Assembly: GCA_020740775.1 (NCBI GenBank)
Contig: JAHEWK010000004.1
Location: forward strand, 2,356,001 to 2,420,000
DNA: 64,000 nucleotides
Direction of reading: 5' to 3'
From: Ilyonectria destructans
Taxonomy: Eukaryota > Ascomycota > Sordariomycetes > Hypocreales > Nectriaceae
Below, piece after piece: positions 44,923 through 56,178 of the stretch. Below the pieces are notes generated by a model. It searched no databases. It saw nothing but the letters and a program-made list of their open reading frames with translations, and was not told where the DNA came from. The stretch's first letter is position 1; every line of letters begins with the position of its first letter. A program made the translations under genes and the position numbers.

Positions 44923-46430
44923 TGTTGCTCACAGGTGAGTGTTGAGGGGTGGAAATTAGGCACCCTTCGGTATTATTCTCAGCTAATGCCACGTATAAAT
45001 TCCCGCAGATTTCCCCGCTTACTACGTAGGCACCAGGAACATGGTTTATATAGCGACACGGTACTCTATTAAATCTGCATGTACATAACGTAGAGCACTC
45101 GCCGTGGTTTAATCACAAAGGCAAGGACTTTTAGGGCGCCGCAAACAAGCGTAGCTACAATTCGTCAGCTAATTACCACGGCAGGACGAGATGGCAGCTA
45201 ACAACGATTGGCGACAGTAGTCAGGAAACGCTAGAACGTCTAAAAATGGCATAGCTCCTTCGGTGCAGAAATGGAGCCCCGATCGGAGGAGATGTTCCGT
45301 GTGCAGATGGATATTCCATATCGCAAGCCTGTGATTAATATGGAACGAGAGCCTACACAGTGCCGACAATGTCACTAACAACGACTCTGCAGCTAAGTCG
45401 CTTGTGCAAAGCTCTAATCCCATTGCCACATCAACTGCGACTCCTTATTCTACAGTCACTCCAGAAGCTTCATCTTCTACGTCCATCGCCAGTGCCAGTA
45501 CGGTCGAGTCAAGTTTCGTAAGCCAGCCAAGCAGCCGCTGGCGTGACAAGACCCCAAAGCACAGGGGAATCTTTGTCGAAAATCTCTACACAATCTTGTA
45601 ACTCGAAGTTTATCGATCATACCTAGGGGGATCATGGAATCCTAGTGTTTCGGGGACTCTGGTCACTTCGACCGATTGTCGCTTTCACTTGTATCATCTT
45701 TTATTCGGCAGGGCCGAGAACAAATGCACATATACCTCAAGAGTTACTCTGGGCTATTTCAATTTTTGTGCATTACCTAAATGTGACCTCCCTTTGCAGT
45801 ACGAAGTAAGCCCGTCAAGATGTCATGTTTTCGAGGGAAAACATGGTGCAAACACGTCAGGGAGTTTGCTATGGATGCGCAAGCATGAAACAAAGAATTG
45901 AAGCTACCAAATTTGTGGAAATCTCTTTCAAATGGGGCTTATCATGACCCGATTATTGACGCTCAATCATTTAATTGAGATGTCAAGGCTGCAAGGGGGC
46001 TTGAAGACGTCGGAGAAGGTATTTGACAAGATCTAACAGTGAGGTCTGGCTTTCGAAAGTACTAGCAACCGTAATTTCCGGTTTGAATTGTCCAAGTAAC
46101 CTGTGAACTTGCGAGATCAGATTTTAAGATGTGTCCTGTGAAATAGTCAGATAACCGTCGTGAACGGGTGATGGCCAGCGTGAAACAAAGGGTAAATTAG
46201 GTGGCTGACGAGATGGATCCACGCCACGTGACTGAGATCCGAAACGTAACCACCACCAATACAATCTCTCCATGTTCCATCCACAGCACAAGGCGGATGT
46301 TGCATATCCTTCTTTATTCGATATTATGTCAAATCCTTCCCGTCCTTTGACACTTGTTTAACTTAGGGGCACGATTCTTGATTTTACCCCGACTGCGCCA
46401 TACTCTCCGCACATCACGACTCACAAAAGC
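44923..46430. other. Divergent intergenic region
   Basis: Shared upstream region of TPR-CHAT (minus) and the AT-hook gene (plus). Only short unsupported ORFs are present. No gasdermin-like or other partner gene of the CHAT protein was recognised here. Confidence 0.4.
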
Positions 46431-47528
46431 ATGGAATTCAACGGCGGAAACAACCGCGACGAACTCCCCAAACCAAGGAATCTGCCCTTGCAGGCAATAT
46501 CGCAGTATGAATCAGCTTCGGATAGTACTGGATATGGGGATTTCTTTAGTGGAGAGCCGTCAACGAGGAGCCAGAGTCCAAATGAGGCCCAACCCAACGC
46601 GTCGAACGCCGCGATCACTCCCCGCGGACCGAGAATTGCCGTCATGTTGAGCGCGTCGCCAAGTCACCAAGGCTCTTACCGAATCGGAATGGCAGATGAA
46701 ATCTCAACAGGGCCTGTTATTTCCGACCTGACACCCAAAGGACAAATGAGAATGCTGGCGACAATGACGTCGGTCATTCCACAACTAGGCCACAGTCCAA
46801 CCCAGCACGCGGATGTAACATTAGGCATCCCGTCTGCAGGACCCAGCCGTAGTCGAGGGAGACCGAAAGGGTGGAAACCAGGCATGCCCTACAGTGGACA
46901 TGCAACCAAGCAGCAGCTAGCTACAGCTGCAGGATTGCGCGAAGCCCGGTTGGTTAAGCAGAGGCCTTCACTTAATGGATTCCCGAAGCGTCGAGGCCGA
47001 CCGCCAAAAACCCCAGCTCCACAACCAAGAGATATTTATTGCAAAGTCGACGCGCCATTCATCGCATTTCTTTGCGAATGGAAGGGATGCCAGGCCGAAT
47101 TACACAATCTGGAGACATTACGGCGCCATGTATATGTGGTTCACAGTGGCAAAAGCGAACGAGTTTGTTTATGGGGGAAGTGCGGACGAAACGAGACACC
47201 TCACGTGTTTGATCACCATGAGGGGTTCAAAACACACGTGGAAGAAGCACATTTGGTGCCTTTCGCCTGGCACGTTGGCGACGGACCGAACAACTCTAGC
47301 AGACTCGAAGCAACGGAGAAGATGGACGTGGAAGATGATATCCCGGATTATCTGAAGGACGAGGATGGAAACCAAGTGACACCTTCTGTGAAGCACCAGC
47401 AGTTAGAGGACGTCGTCACGTGGAAAAATAACCGGCGCCGTTTGAGGGAGCTACTCATAAAGCGGGATGAGAATCTACTGGACGAGGCTTCTGAGAATAG
47501 CGTGGTGAAGGAGGGTATCGCGTTATGA
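46431..47528 (+). CDS. AT-hook / C2H2 zinc-finger DNA-binding protein
   Basis: Intronless 365-aa protein from ATG 46431. Two AT-hook-like motifs lie at RGRPK (142-146) and RGRPPK (188-193). Two widely spaced C2H2-type fingers follow: C215-C220-H233-H238 (FLCEWKGCQAELHNLETLRRH) and C246-C251-H269-H274. The first ~130 residues are low in order (S, P, N-rich). This arrangement is common in uncharacterised Sordariomycete nuclear proteins. DNA binding to AT-rich minor groove plus finger contacts is expected, but targets are unknown. It is divergent from the TPR-CHAT gene. The reading frame is intact. Confidence 0.8.
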   Translation: MEFNGGNNRDELPKPRNLPLQAISQYESASDSTGYGDFFSGEPSTRSQSPNEAQPNASNAAITPRGPRIAVMLSASPSHQGSYRIGMADEISTGPVISDLTPKGQMRMLATMTSVIPQLGHSPTQHADVTLGIPSAGPSRSRGRPKGWKPGMPYSGHATKQQLATAAGLREARLVKQRPSLNGFPKRRGRPPKTPAPQPRDIYCKVDAPFIAFLCEWKGCQAELHNLETLRRHVYVVHSGKSERVCLWGKCGRNETPHVFDHHEGFKTHVEEAHLVPFAWHVGDGPNNSSRLEATEKMDVEDDIPDYLKDEDGNQVTPSVKHQQLEDVVTWKNNRRRLRELLIKRDENLLDEASENSVVKEGIAL

Positions 47529-49123
47529 GGTTGTACCTACTTGAAGGCAGATTTCCCCGAAGTGCTCGGCGTCCAATCCAACAGCTAAAGCCAGGTCATT
47601 AACTGGAAGCTTTTTAGTGATAGTATTGTAAGATTTGGTACTAAATGTAACGTTAACAATTTCGACGTGGCCCCTCCTATATCGTCAGGCTGTGACACCT
47701 AGCCCTAAACCCAGCTAAGAGGGTTACTGAGCAATATTAGAGGTATGCAGTGTACTTACAACCTCTAACACTAAGAACTCTCGATGGCTGTACATACCCA
47801 GGGCCTGATGACAGGGCGGGACCGGAACGGATCACCGTAGTAATCTTGTCTTATTCACTTTAGAATCTCGTCAGTGCTCTATCCATCCCTCCTAGATTCT
47901 GCTACCTCCACCCTGTACGAGTTGTAAATATAGATACTTTTCCTCCCTGAGTACATGGGTCGGAAGAGCCCATTTGAACGCTGCGGACTTGGTAGGAGTG
48001 TTGGCCTTTGCTACTGCCTGTGAGACCGTTTGCTCCCCATGAGTTGGGTTTTGTCCTGCTCGGCTTGCGCGGGAATAGTCCAAGGTTCGGGAGGTATGTT
48101 GAAATAATAGACTTCAATCGCTGGTAATAGCGAGTCTGATACCGCAACGCGTGACACAACGGCTTCTTATTCTCAATGTATAGAGAGTGTAGGGGGACTT
48201 TAATAGCGTATGAAACAGGAATCATGGATTCGGTCACTCTAGCAGGTTGACACAAGGCTCTTGATTTAATAAGACAAGTTACATGCAATCTGATCCACCC
48301 ACCCGACGCATTGGGAACGGCATATTACCTCTTAAAATCCCGCATCGCCTCCCAAGACAGTCACGACCTCACCAGACATGTAGGTTTTTGTGGGATCCGC
48401 GATATCAACTATCTCGGTTATGAAGCCGTAGCCATAGTGGCGGCCACCAGAGTAACAGTCAGGCCGCCTCAAAGTTACAAACCTGTCTAGGAAACCACAC
48501 AGATGCATCTTTTGAGCGACGTGACTGTCCAGGTGTGTAAGATGTTGTGCTGGGTTAACAGCTGTTTAACTTACTCATTGTTCAGATCACATTGTGCGGT
48601 TAGACTTTAAAGAGCTCGTCAAATCCATCCTTCTCGTCCTCGTGATGTCCGAACTCTGAAGTTTCTGGCACAGGTTCGGATCGCCTCCTAGTCCTAGATC
48701 TGGTTTCATCTTGAACATCACTTTTATTAGGATATTGCCGCACAATTTCCCTCTTCGGCATGATGTGCACTCAAAACCTTTTCCTGGCCCCACTAGAAGA
48801 TATTTCAACAACTCAATAATCACTAAGGTCCAATGTATTGCCAAGTAATCTCAATTTTTCAGGGCACGCGGGGATGGGTTAGATGACAGATCACAACGGC
48901 AACTTTTCATAATAGGGAAGCAATCGTTTCACCAAGAACGTCCTTTGGTATATCTGTAGTATGCCTATGACCGCATACAACCAAGGATAGGCTTACCAAC
49001 CACAATAGGTGGGCCGACTTTCCCAGTTATAGGCCATTGGCAGTTGTAGCACTATGACATCTCAATACTCGCAATTCCACTTCATGTTTGAGTAACATAA
49101 AAATATAAAATGCCACCGTACAT
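47529..49123. other. Convergent intergenic region with a short ORF remnant
   Basis: 3' spacer between the AT-hook gene and the metalloprotease gene. Apart from the short minus-strand ORF at 48508-48332, no coding signal was recognised. An AT-rich part lies around 47620-47780. Confidence 0.4.
48332..48508 (-). other. Short ORF, possible C-terminal gene remnant (58 aa)
   Basis: A 58-codon minus-strand frame from ATG 48508 to TAA 48332 looks coding-like, with a glycine- and tyrosine-rich GGRHYGYGF. It ends in TYMSGEVVTVLGGDAGF, which resembles the C-terminus of short-chain dehydrogenases. A GTAAGT donor with a CAG acceptor 50 bases on lies just upstream, so it could be a last exon. The upstream frame is quickly closed by stops, so it is probably a relic of a larger gene. 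The family call is weak. Confidence 0.25.
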
Positions 49124-50391
49124 TCAGAATTTCTTCAGTTTGCCCTTGTCATCTACGTCGTATCTGTAGTTTTGGATCAAATCAACAGCTAGCGCAAAAA
49201 AAGCGAGACTCTCTGTGTATGATGCATCAGCACAAAACCAATTACTTCACAGCCGCATTGTGGATTCGGTGCATACCAGAGTTTCCTATGTCCTTCAGCC
49301 TGACGCAGTTCATCCAACCGTAACTGTCGTCCCCGTCCGTGTCACTGGCGTCGCCGCCGATAACTGTGTGCGTGAGCTGCGAGGCACACGGAGTCTTGAT
49401 CAGTCATCATTCCAAAAACGTGTCTGGATAAGATTTATGTGTGTACCTCATGAAGGAGAACGAAGTCTGGCGTGTCCAGCAAGTCAACTTGAGTCACCTT
49501 GGTAAATCGTCGAAAAAGGATCTTGACCCACACGAGCGCTTCAGGATGCGCAGCCTTGTTGACGTGGTCGCTGTCGAACGTGGCCTTTTGCTCTATGGCT
49601 GTGTCAAAATAGTTTTGTTTGAATGTGATAACCTCAGGTGAGCCTGGCTCCCAGGGCTCACCCGGCTTGCCCTTGGCGAGCAATATAACTCCTTGCGTCG
49701 TGGTATCCGCGTTCTTGAAATCCAATACGGCAGCGCCATCTTTCACTGGTACTTCCTGGACTGAGTCCTCCCAATGGACGTTGGGCTCCGCAGCCCCTGT
49801 CCAAGGAACGATATGGCTTGCGTCGCAGTGAATTTGCTATCAACGAAGCCGGGACGTGTAAGCATGCATAAGTACAAATACCACCGTGCACAACATGAAT
49901 GTGCTCTTACCAAGTCAAACTGGTCCCTGTCTTTTTTCCATTCCGGTGACCAGTTATCTACGTCGACCCAGACGTATTTACGTATCTCATCGTAGTGTGC
50001 TAATCGCATAAACGTTAGCTACTCAACTAAGTTCGTGATGAAATCCTGCTAACCGAATAGCTTGCTCGCCGTGGCAACGTCGTCGCCTCCAAACAGTCGC
50101 TTGGCCTGCCGCAGGATGCGGTCGTCAGGCTTGTTGTTGGCATCTTGGATGTACGGTCGCAATACATCCGCGACCAACCCAGCCCGATTTACGGCAGCAT
50201 CCGCATATGACTTGACTTGGTCAAACACATCGCCCTCTAATGCGTTCTATTAGCAATGATGCACTCAGCAGAGTCAGGGAGGGGAAGTGTCAATCTGCGG
50301 ACTTACGGCAGCTTCTTTTGTCGATAACAAGGCGATTAGACCCAAGTGCGACCTGCACTATGGTAAGAAAGATAAAACGTTTAAGCATCAT
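49124..50391 (-). CDS. Secreted M35-like (aspzincin-type) zinc metalloprotease
   Basis: Six exons: 50391-50307, 50236-50054, 49999-49911, 49836-49447, 49376-49277 and 49212-49124. The introns are 70, 54, 74, 70 and 64 nt, all GT-AG, and all phases agree. The product is 311 aa. An N-terminal signal peptide (KRFIFLTIVQVALG) is present. The zinc motif HELTH (H248, E249, H252) is rebuilt exactly across intron 4. Downstream DTDGDDSYGW resembles the aspzincin GTxxDxxYG motif with its third ligand, and the protein ends in the SLAFFALAVDL helix usual in this family. The cue HCDASHIVPW lies in the middle. These fungal proteins are annotated as putative M35/lysine-specific metalloendopeptidase-like secreted enzymes, mostly uncharacterised. 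The start has two adjacent ATGs. Confidence 0.82.
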
Positions 50392-51513
50392 AATATTGAA
50401 ATGAGGTTAAGTCTTTGCCGAAAGATTTGTTAAGGCGCGATCTCTGGTTGGCAACTCCAGGTCGTACTTTCTCAACTGCGAAAGGCGCTGAATGTATAGG
50501 AAACTGGTACAATAGACTTGACAGTAATCTATGGACCCCAAGGCTCCTCGCCTCATCAACTACAGCTAAATTTAAGACATTCCAATCGAAGGATTCCTGA
50601 GTTGAGGCTTTGCTTACAATCCCAAGGGACGCACACTGTGGACAGATTCAAAAATAGCAAAGAAGCCAGTTAGTTGGCCCTTCATGGAGTGAAACATTGT
50701 GTAAAATTTAGAGTCTAGTCCGCAGTTAGAGTTGCTGTTGGTCGCTGTTCCATGACTCTTTGCATTGCGTCCCGTGTTTATCCAGCGTTGGTAAGACAAG
50801 TTCTACTGGAATAGAATGTGCCATGGGCTATGGATTGCATTGCATTTAGAATTCGCCTGTTCCTTCGCTAAGCCACCAACAACCAACATTAAATCACCCT
50901 TGGTATTCAGACCAACACCTTTCGCTATTCAGGCGAACAAGAATAACTCGAATTCATGTGCACATATCGCCTGAAGGATAAATACCTCTTTATTTAAGTT
51001 TGCCAGGTGGAAACCTGGAATCGTTATAACGCAAATTCTTGAACCAGCTATTCGCGTCCATGTTGAATCTTTGAATCCTTGTGTCCCAATGCCACAAAGC
51101 TTTGTCAAGTTGAATAGTACAACTCATTAATTCTGAATCTTCTTAAGCAATACTAACAAATACCGAGCTATTGAGTTCCATAGGATCATGCCAAGTAAAT
51201 CTCGCTTTTAATCCCGGTCATGCTAGCCCCTGATCTCGCCAAAACATGTACTTTGCAAACGAGGCTGTACAGCAAAACCTACAGCACAGTGCGCAATCCT
51301 TCCAAAATGTCTACTGGTCATGAGACCTTATGACTATACGACGGGAGTGTGAAGATGGACGTACAGCTCTTGCGCAGGACCTAGTAACATCATCGATTAC
51401 AAAGGCTCGCACATTCCCGCTCTACTCCAGGGAGACAGACGCAGGCCAAAGAGATCCAGTCACACCTATTTACCATCATTGAGTTAGAGGCAACTGTCTC
51501 ACTGCAAGCCAAC
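50392..51513. other. Divergent promoter region, AT-rich
   Basis: 1.1 kb between two divergently transcribed genes for secreted proteins (metalloprotease on minus, cysteine-rich protein on plus). It is AT-rich around 50850-51200. No ORF of interest was seen. Confidence 0.4.
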
Positions 51514-53621
51514 ATGCTTCTACAATATTGTCTCATCGTTTTACTTTCATCCATCACCTCGTGTTTTGGCCAAAGCGGTACTCCCACCGAAGCAGGTCTC
51601 GGTGACCTCGGTATTCTGGCTATTATTCCCACTGAGACCGGTCAAATTGGTATCAATCCAGTCGATATCCCTGATCCAGAAAGCTTGTACGTAATGATCG
51701 TCGAACAATTGAACCAAAATAACACAAGCTCACACTCCTCAAAGTTCCGCACCAATCGGCGTTGACACCGAATATCTTACAGAGATAGTGGCCGATGGCA
51801 AAACAAGCACAAAAGTGAGTGGACCAAAATGAGCATGCCTATCTCAAGATAGCTCTTCATGGTATTTTACCTACTGACACGACTCAGTGGATTGGAGTTG
51901 GTGCCGACTTCGGTGTTGCAACAATCACCACTACAGGCGAAGATGGATTACCCCAAGAAACAACCATACCTAAGGGTTTTAACGTGATTCTCAATGCTGA
52001 AGGAAAGGTTGAGATTACGCTGAGCCAATTCATCAAAGATCAGCTGGCCGAAATTGCACCTCTGGTACCAACTTGCCCTTCAACGGTACGGCGAGACTGG
52101 GATCCCAAGAGTCATCGACATGTTGAGAAACGGGCCGCCGATATTGACTGTATTCGGAAACGGACTGTCATGTTCACTAACGAACTCCGTAAACGAGCCG
52201 TGATGGTCCCCCAGATGGTGAACGTCAACGAGGACATGGCCATAGCCTCAGGCAATGATGCCTTCGCCATGGGCGAAAACAACCAGATGATGGCTTTTAC
52301 GGACGAAGGGGTCGTTAGCAGCTCTCTGGAAGGCTCCGAAGTCACAGTCGTTGTTGACGTGGACCAATTCCTGGTCGCTGTCGAGTCCGCAGTGGCAGGC
52401 GTCACGGCCTCATTCGCCTTCTTTATTGGCGTTGCTGACATCCTTGAAGATCTGTGGAAACTCAAGGCAGACCCTCAACCCATGCCCTTCTTCAGAAGTA
52501 AAACTGACGCGCATGGGCAAAAATCTTGCCCAGAGTTAAAGCTCGCTTGTGCCGGACAGCGCTGCAAGGGATACACGGGTGTGTGCACCGGCGACTGGAA
52601 GGGCTGCAAGTGCGGCACGTCCTCTGTTACCGTAGGAGATAGTTTCTTCTTCGGCAATGACTGGTCTGGCGTTCAAAATGTGATCAAGGACTTCGATATC
52701 GACAGTCATCCCAGTTCTACCAAGGACATCCCGGACCCCACATGCAGTTCCACCAGCGGTGGTGAGAACAACCTTGTTAATATGGAAACTGATTTTTGGA
52801 AAGAGTATATCTCCCTGAGTCTATGTTTATCCCAATTTATTTCTAACTTTGAAAAGACTGTTAGATAAGCTGTGTGGTGGCAATTCGGAGCTGTCTAGTT
52901 CTTTCAAAAAGACAATGGAGGCATCTGACTTAGGTCTCGACTCATATGAGAACTGGACGTTCGACTTTAGCCTACAGACCACTGGAGATGAAGACTGTAC
53001 TGGCTACAGTTGCGCCAATGTGTTTGGGAAATTCTCAAAGTGTATGTTCAATAAACTTTATATATGCTGTAATAAGGAGTCATTGCTAACAATTTAATAG
53101 GCTCTTATGACTCTCACACCAAGTATAAGACGGGCGAGCTGAAGCTCGACTGCGGCACTGTTAAATTTGCTATGAACGACCCTGATGATGAAGAAGCCCC
53201 AGAGGAGGAGCCAGAAATGGCCCTGAAGATGCAGAACGATAAATGCTATGGACGAGACGAGTTTGGTGATTATGGTGACATTCAGGAATACTGGGTGCGC
53301 AGGTATTCCGATTGGGCTTGTGGTGGTACGGCACTAAACACAATCAAAGCTGGAAAACCCGACACTTTCATCAACATCTATACGACTGACAATAACGTGC
53401 CCTATCAGTACAGTATGTATTAGAAGGACGGATGCGAACTTGAGACAGGCGAGACTGAGATGTATGCCTCAAATCCCCTTAACGAGAAAAGTCCGGGGCA
53501 CACTCAGTGCCAGGACATTCTTATTGATAACTATAAGAGATGCAATAATGGAGGAGTGGGCGGTAGTATTGATGCTGGTTGCTTGGTATATGAGTTTAAG
53601 GCTGAGAAACAAGATAACTAA
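51514..53621 (+). CDS. Large secreted cysteine-rich protein with one in-frame TAG
   Basis: Five exons: 51514-51686, 51745-51814, 51888-52804, 52857-53041 and 53101-53621. The introns are 58, 73, 52 and 59 nt with consistent phases. There is a signal peptide (QYCLIVLLSSITSCFG). Three Lys-Arg (Kex2-type) sites lie near 52130-52200, then a hydrophobic helix (AVAGVTASFAFFIGVADIL). A cysteine cluster (CPELKLACAG, CKGYTGVC, CKC) follows, and a conserved C-terminal module with YWVRRYSDWACGGTA. The frame reaches TAG at 53421-53423 (555 aa) but continues without break for another 65 codons with clearly coding sequence (GCELETGETEMYASNP, CNNGGVGGSIDAGCLVYEFKA) to TAA at 53619. Family members, as I recall them, have Trp at the TAG position, which I cannot verify here. 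The function is unknown; it may be cell-wall or chitin associated. Confidence 0.8.
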
Positions 53622-53776
53622 TTATTAAGGTTAGTTATGTCAGTTAGTGGGTGAGCTAGACTTTTTGTTGATGTATTTCACTAGTGCTATATCAAATTTA
53701 GGTTCCATACTTCTGAAAACACATTGCTAACTAAGAGGCCAAGTCTACTATCATTATAAACATGCAGCGGAGTTGC

Positions 53777-54823
53777 CTATCTTAAGTGGCGAGGTGGCCG
53801 ATGTCTGATATAGGTCCCACGCATGGTCTGGTTCTTGAGAACTCCAGGCTCCTCATTATCCTCAAGCCTAAATATACGGTTTGGCGTCGTGGACGCTGTC
53901 TCGGCCTTGAATGCTGGCCAGCCGCGCGGGCGAATGGTGAACCGCGGCTCAACATTGGCCACAGCCTGCCACACCTCAGGTCTATCAGGATTGACAGGTA
54001 TGTCAACCGTCAAGACACCAGCCAACCTCTCACCAAAGGCAAACGGATTCACATTGCCTTGTACCGTAGTTAGGAGGACTCGCCAGGAAGGTTCGCTCGT
54101 GTCCAGCCATAAGTTTACCAAGACAAGATTTTGCGCCCGGTTCAGTGCCTGACAGCAATCTCGCCAGCGGGACAAGATGACGTGAGCCTCAGGGCTCATA
54201 TACTTCTCCCAGCGGATAGGAAGGCGAATGGCGAGGTGAAGATGCTTGATGTCGTTGAGCAATGGAGAAGGGTGAGAGACTGTGAAATTGTTGAGGGTCT
54301 CCAGATCGTGCATGACAAAAGTCAGAGTATTGCAAATGGATGCACGGCATTCAAGATATCTAGCAAGATTCTAGCAATCGTTCCAATTAGAGTGTGGTGG
54401 AGCCTACAGTTGCCGACAAGCCAACATCATTGAAAGAAAGGGGCTCCACGGAGTCTGCTTCGTAGACTGATAGAGCTCCTCACACTTCCAGCAAGGTCCC
54501 CAGGACGACATAAGGCGTCGCCATATGAGTGGATCTTCAATGCAGCTCGTGTTAAATCTGGCGCATTCGTCCATGAGGCTGTCAGGTCTCGTATGGTCCG
54601 TGACGCATCTCGCCCGCAGGTAACGGCGGTTGTCTTGAAGCACGATGTGTTGGGAAACGCCTGCGTCGTTCCACAGTTCCTGAAAGATGGCGTTTCGAAT
54701 CTCCAACGGCAGCTGCATTAACGTAGATCCACGTTGGGGTTGAGTCTTTGAATCGATGGCCTCGAGGTCAGGATACCGAGTGCCTGTTCGTTGTAAGCAA
54801 GGTGAGGTCATGGACATACACAT
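53777..54823 (-). CDS. F-box-like/DUF7730-type hypothetical protein
   Basis: Two exons, 54823-54408 and 54359-53777, are joined across a 48-nt intron (GTAGGC donor, TAG acceptor). The product is 332 aa. Residues ~36-55 carry the F-box-like start STLMQLPLEIRNAIFQELW, and the centre has FLSMMLACRQLYLECRASI, rebuilt across the intron, followed by LTFVMHDLETLNNFTVSHPSPLLNDIKHL. This pattern is the widespread Pezizomycotina family annotated as DUF7730 or F-box-like, of unknown role. Up to three in-frame ATGs (54823, 54817, 54811) could start it. It lies tail-to-tail with the secreted cysteine-rich protein gene, only ~155 bp away. Confidence 0.78.
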
Positions 54824-56178
54824 CCAAAGGAGGGTCGCTAGCCTGGTCTGAGTCGAAGTGCGACTTTCGAGCGGAAATCACGAAACTTCATTTTGAATAA
54901 ACAGTTTTTGGTCAAATTTATGGCTGGAGTTGAGTAGCGTTAGAAAGACGAGCAGATTTATCGATGCTATTGCATGGTAACATTGTCATGACGGAATGCG
55001 AACGGGCGGTCACGGACGGCAGAATGTCTCCTGCACCGCCCCGGAGGAGCTGGAATAATGGTTGCGTCTTGCAGTCAGGGAGGGCAGGGTGCTATTTCAG
55101 GTCACCGTGGGAGCGAATATAACCGTGAAGCCGGGGTTATTTATGGCAGGGATTGGAGCGGTTTGTTGGTCCTCACTGATACACTAGGCCAGTCCTATTA
55201 TTAGGTTGGTACGAGGGGTTAGAAGGGTAAAGCTTGACTATTCTTGCCTGCGGGGTTGGATCGACAGATTGAGCAGGTGGCACGATAATATTTAAAGAAA
55301 TAATAGTTTACAAAACGAATCTCTATTTGAGTCGTCACTTAGCAGCCTATGGGTGGTGGTGAGGAGGAGAAACATTGCGGTTGACTGGCTGGTTTCATTC
55401 ATCAGACGGACCGATTGCCCTACACGCCTGAAGGGCCTGTGCCCATCACCGGTTAAATCTGGGATAGCTGATTACAGTTTATGCGAATGAAACATAGGCC
55501 CGTCTTGTGGTTGCCTGACGATGCTGTCGTCCACTCCGACTTAACATGACCAATTTTCGCCATTGCGCGACCAGCTATATCGCAAGCACCTGCCGTGTCC
55601 TCTCCGCACGAGGGCCTATTAGATCGCATGGATGCAATGGCCCGGGGTGCGTTCGCGACAGCATTGACAGCTACTATGCTGCCGAACGGCTTTGTTTCGC
55701 GGATGAAACACAAGGGCGGCGGGAACAGACTGGGAATGAAGTCCAAGCCCTGCCCTGAGAGCCCTGAGATAGCTTTCAGGGCCAGAAAACCGCGTTTCAC
55801 CCCAGGTCCTCAAATACCCTATCTAGACTAGCATCAAAGCGCCGATGCCTTAATGCACTCAATATTGTTTGATGTTGATGTTTTAGGTAGCTCCTTGCTC
55901 CAAACATCGTAAGCGCTATGGCACCACTGGATAATCTACTCAACACAGTTCCATTACAGATTCAATACACTGCCTTGAAGTGAAAGAAAGGAATAGGCTT
56001 AAGATGGTCATTTGTTGATTGACATCAACCTAGGATCCGTCCATACGGTATATATTAGTTCGTACATCCACCCTTGATTCAACCTTTACCTCCCATCCGT
56101 CGCTCAGTTTTCCCTTCAACCTCATCCAACACATCCCAGCCCAGCCAACCCTCATTCAGCCCTCATTCAACATTCACT
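54824..56178. other. Divergent intergenic region
   Basis: No supported gene. Overlapping short ORFs on both strands at 55450-55830 have no recognisable family. A CT/CCA-rich leader at about 56070-56178 precedes the small secreted protein gene. Confidence 0.4.

Noticed and set aside
44923..46430. A gasdermin-like pore-former partner next to the CHAT protease
   Set aside because: Fungal gasdermins are often linked to protease genes, so I looked on both sides (40697-41031 and 44923-46430), but no ORF of suitable length or pattern is present.
55453..55831. Overlapping ORFs on both strands
   Set aside because: They have similar length on opposite strands, with no family match and no leader or splice features.
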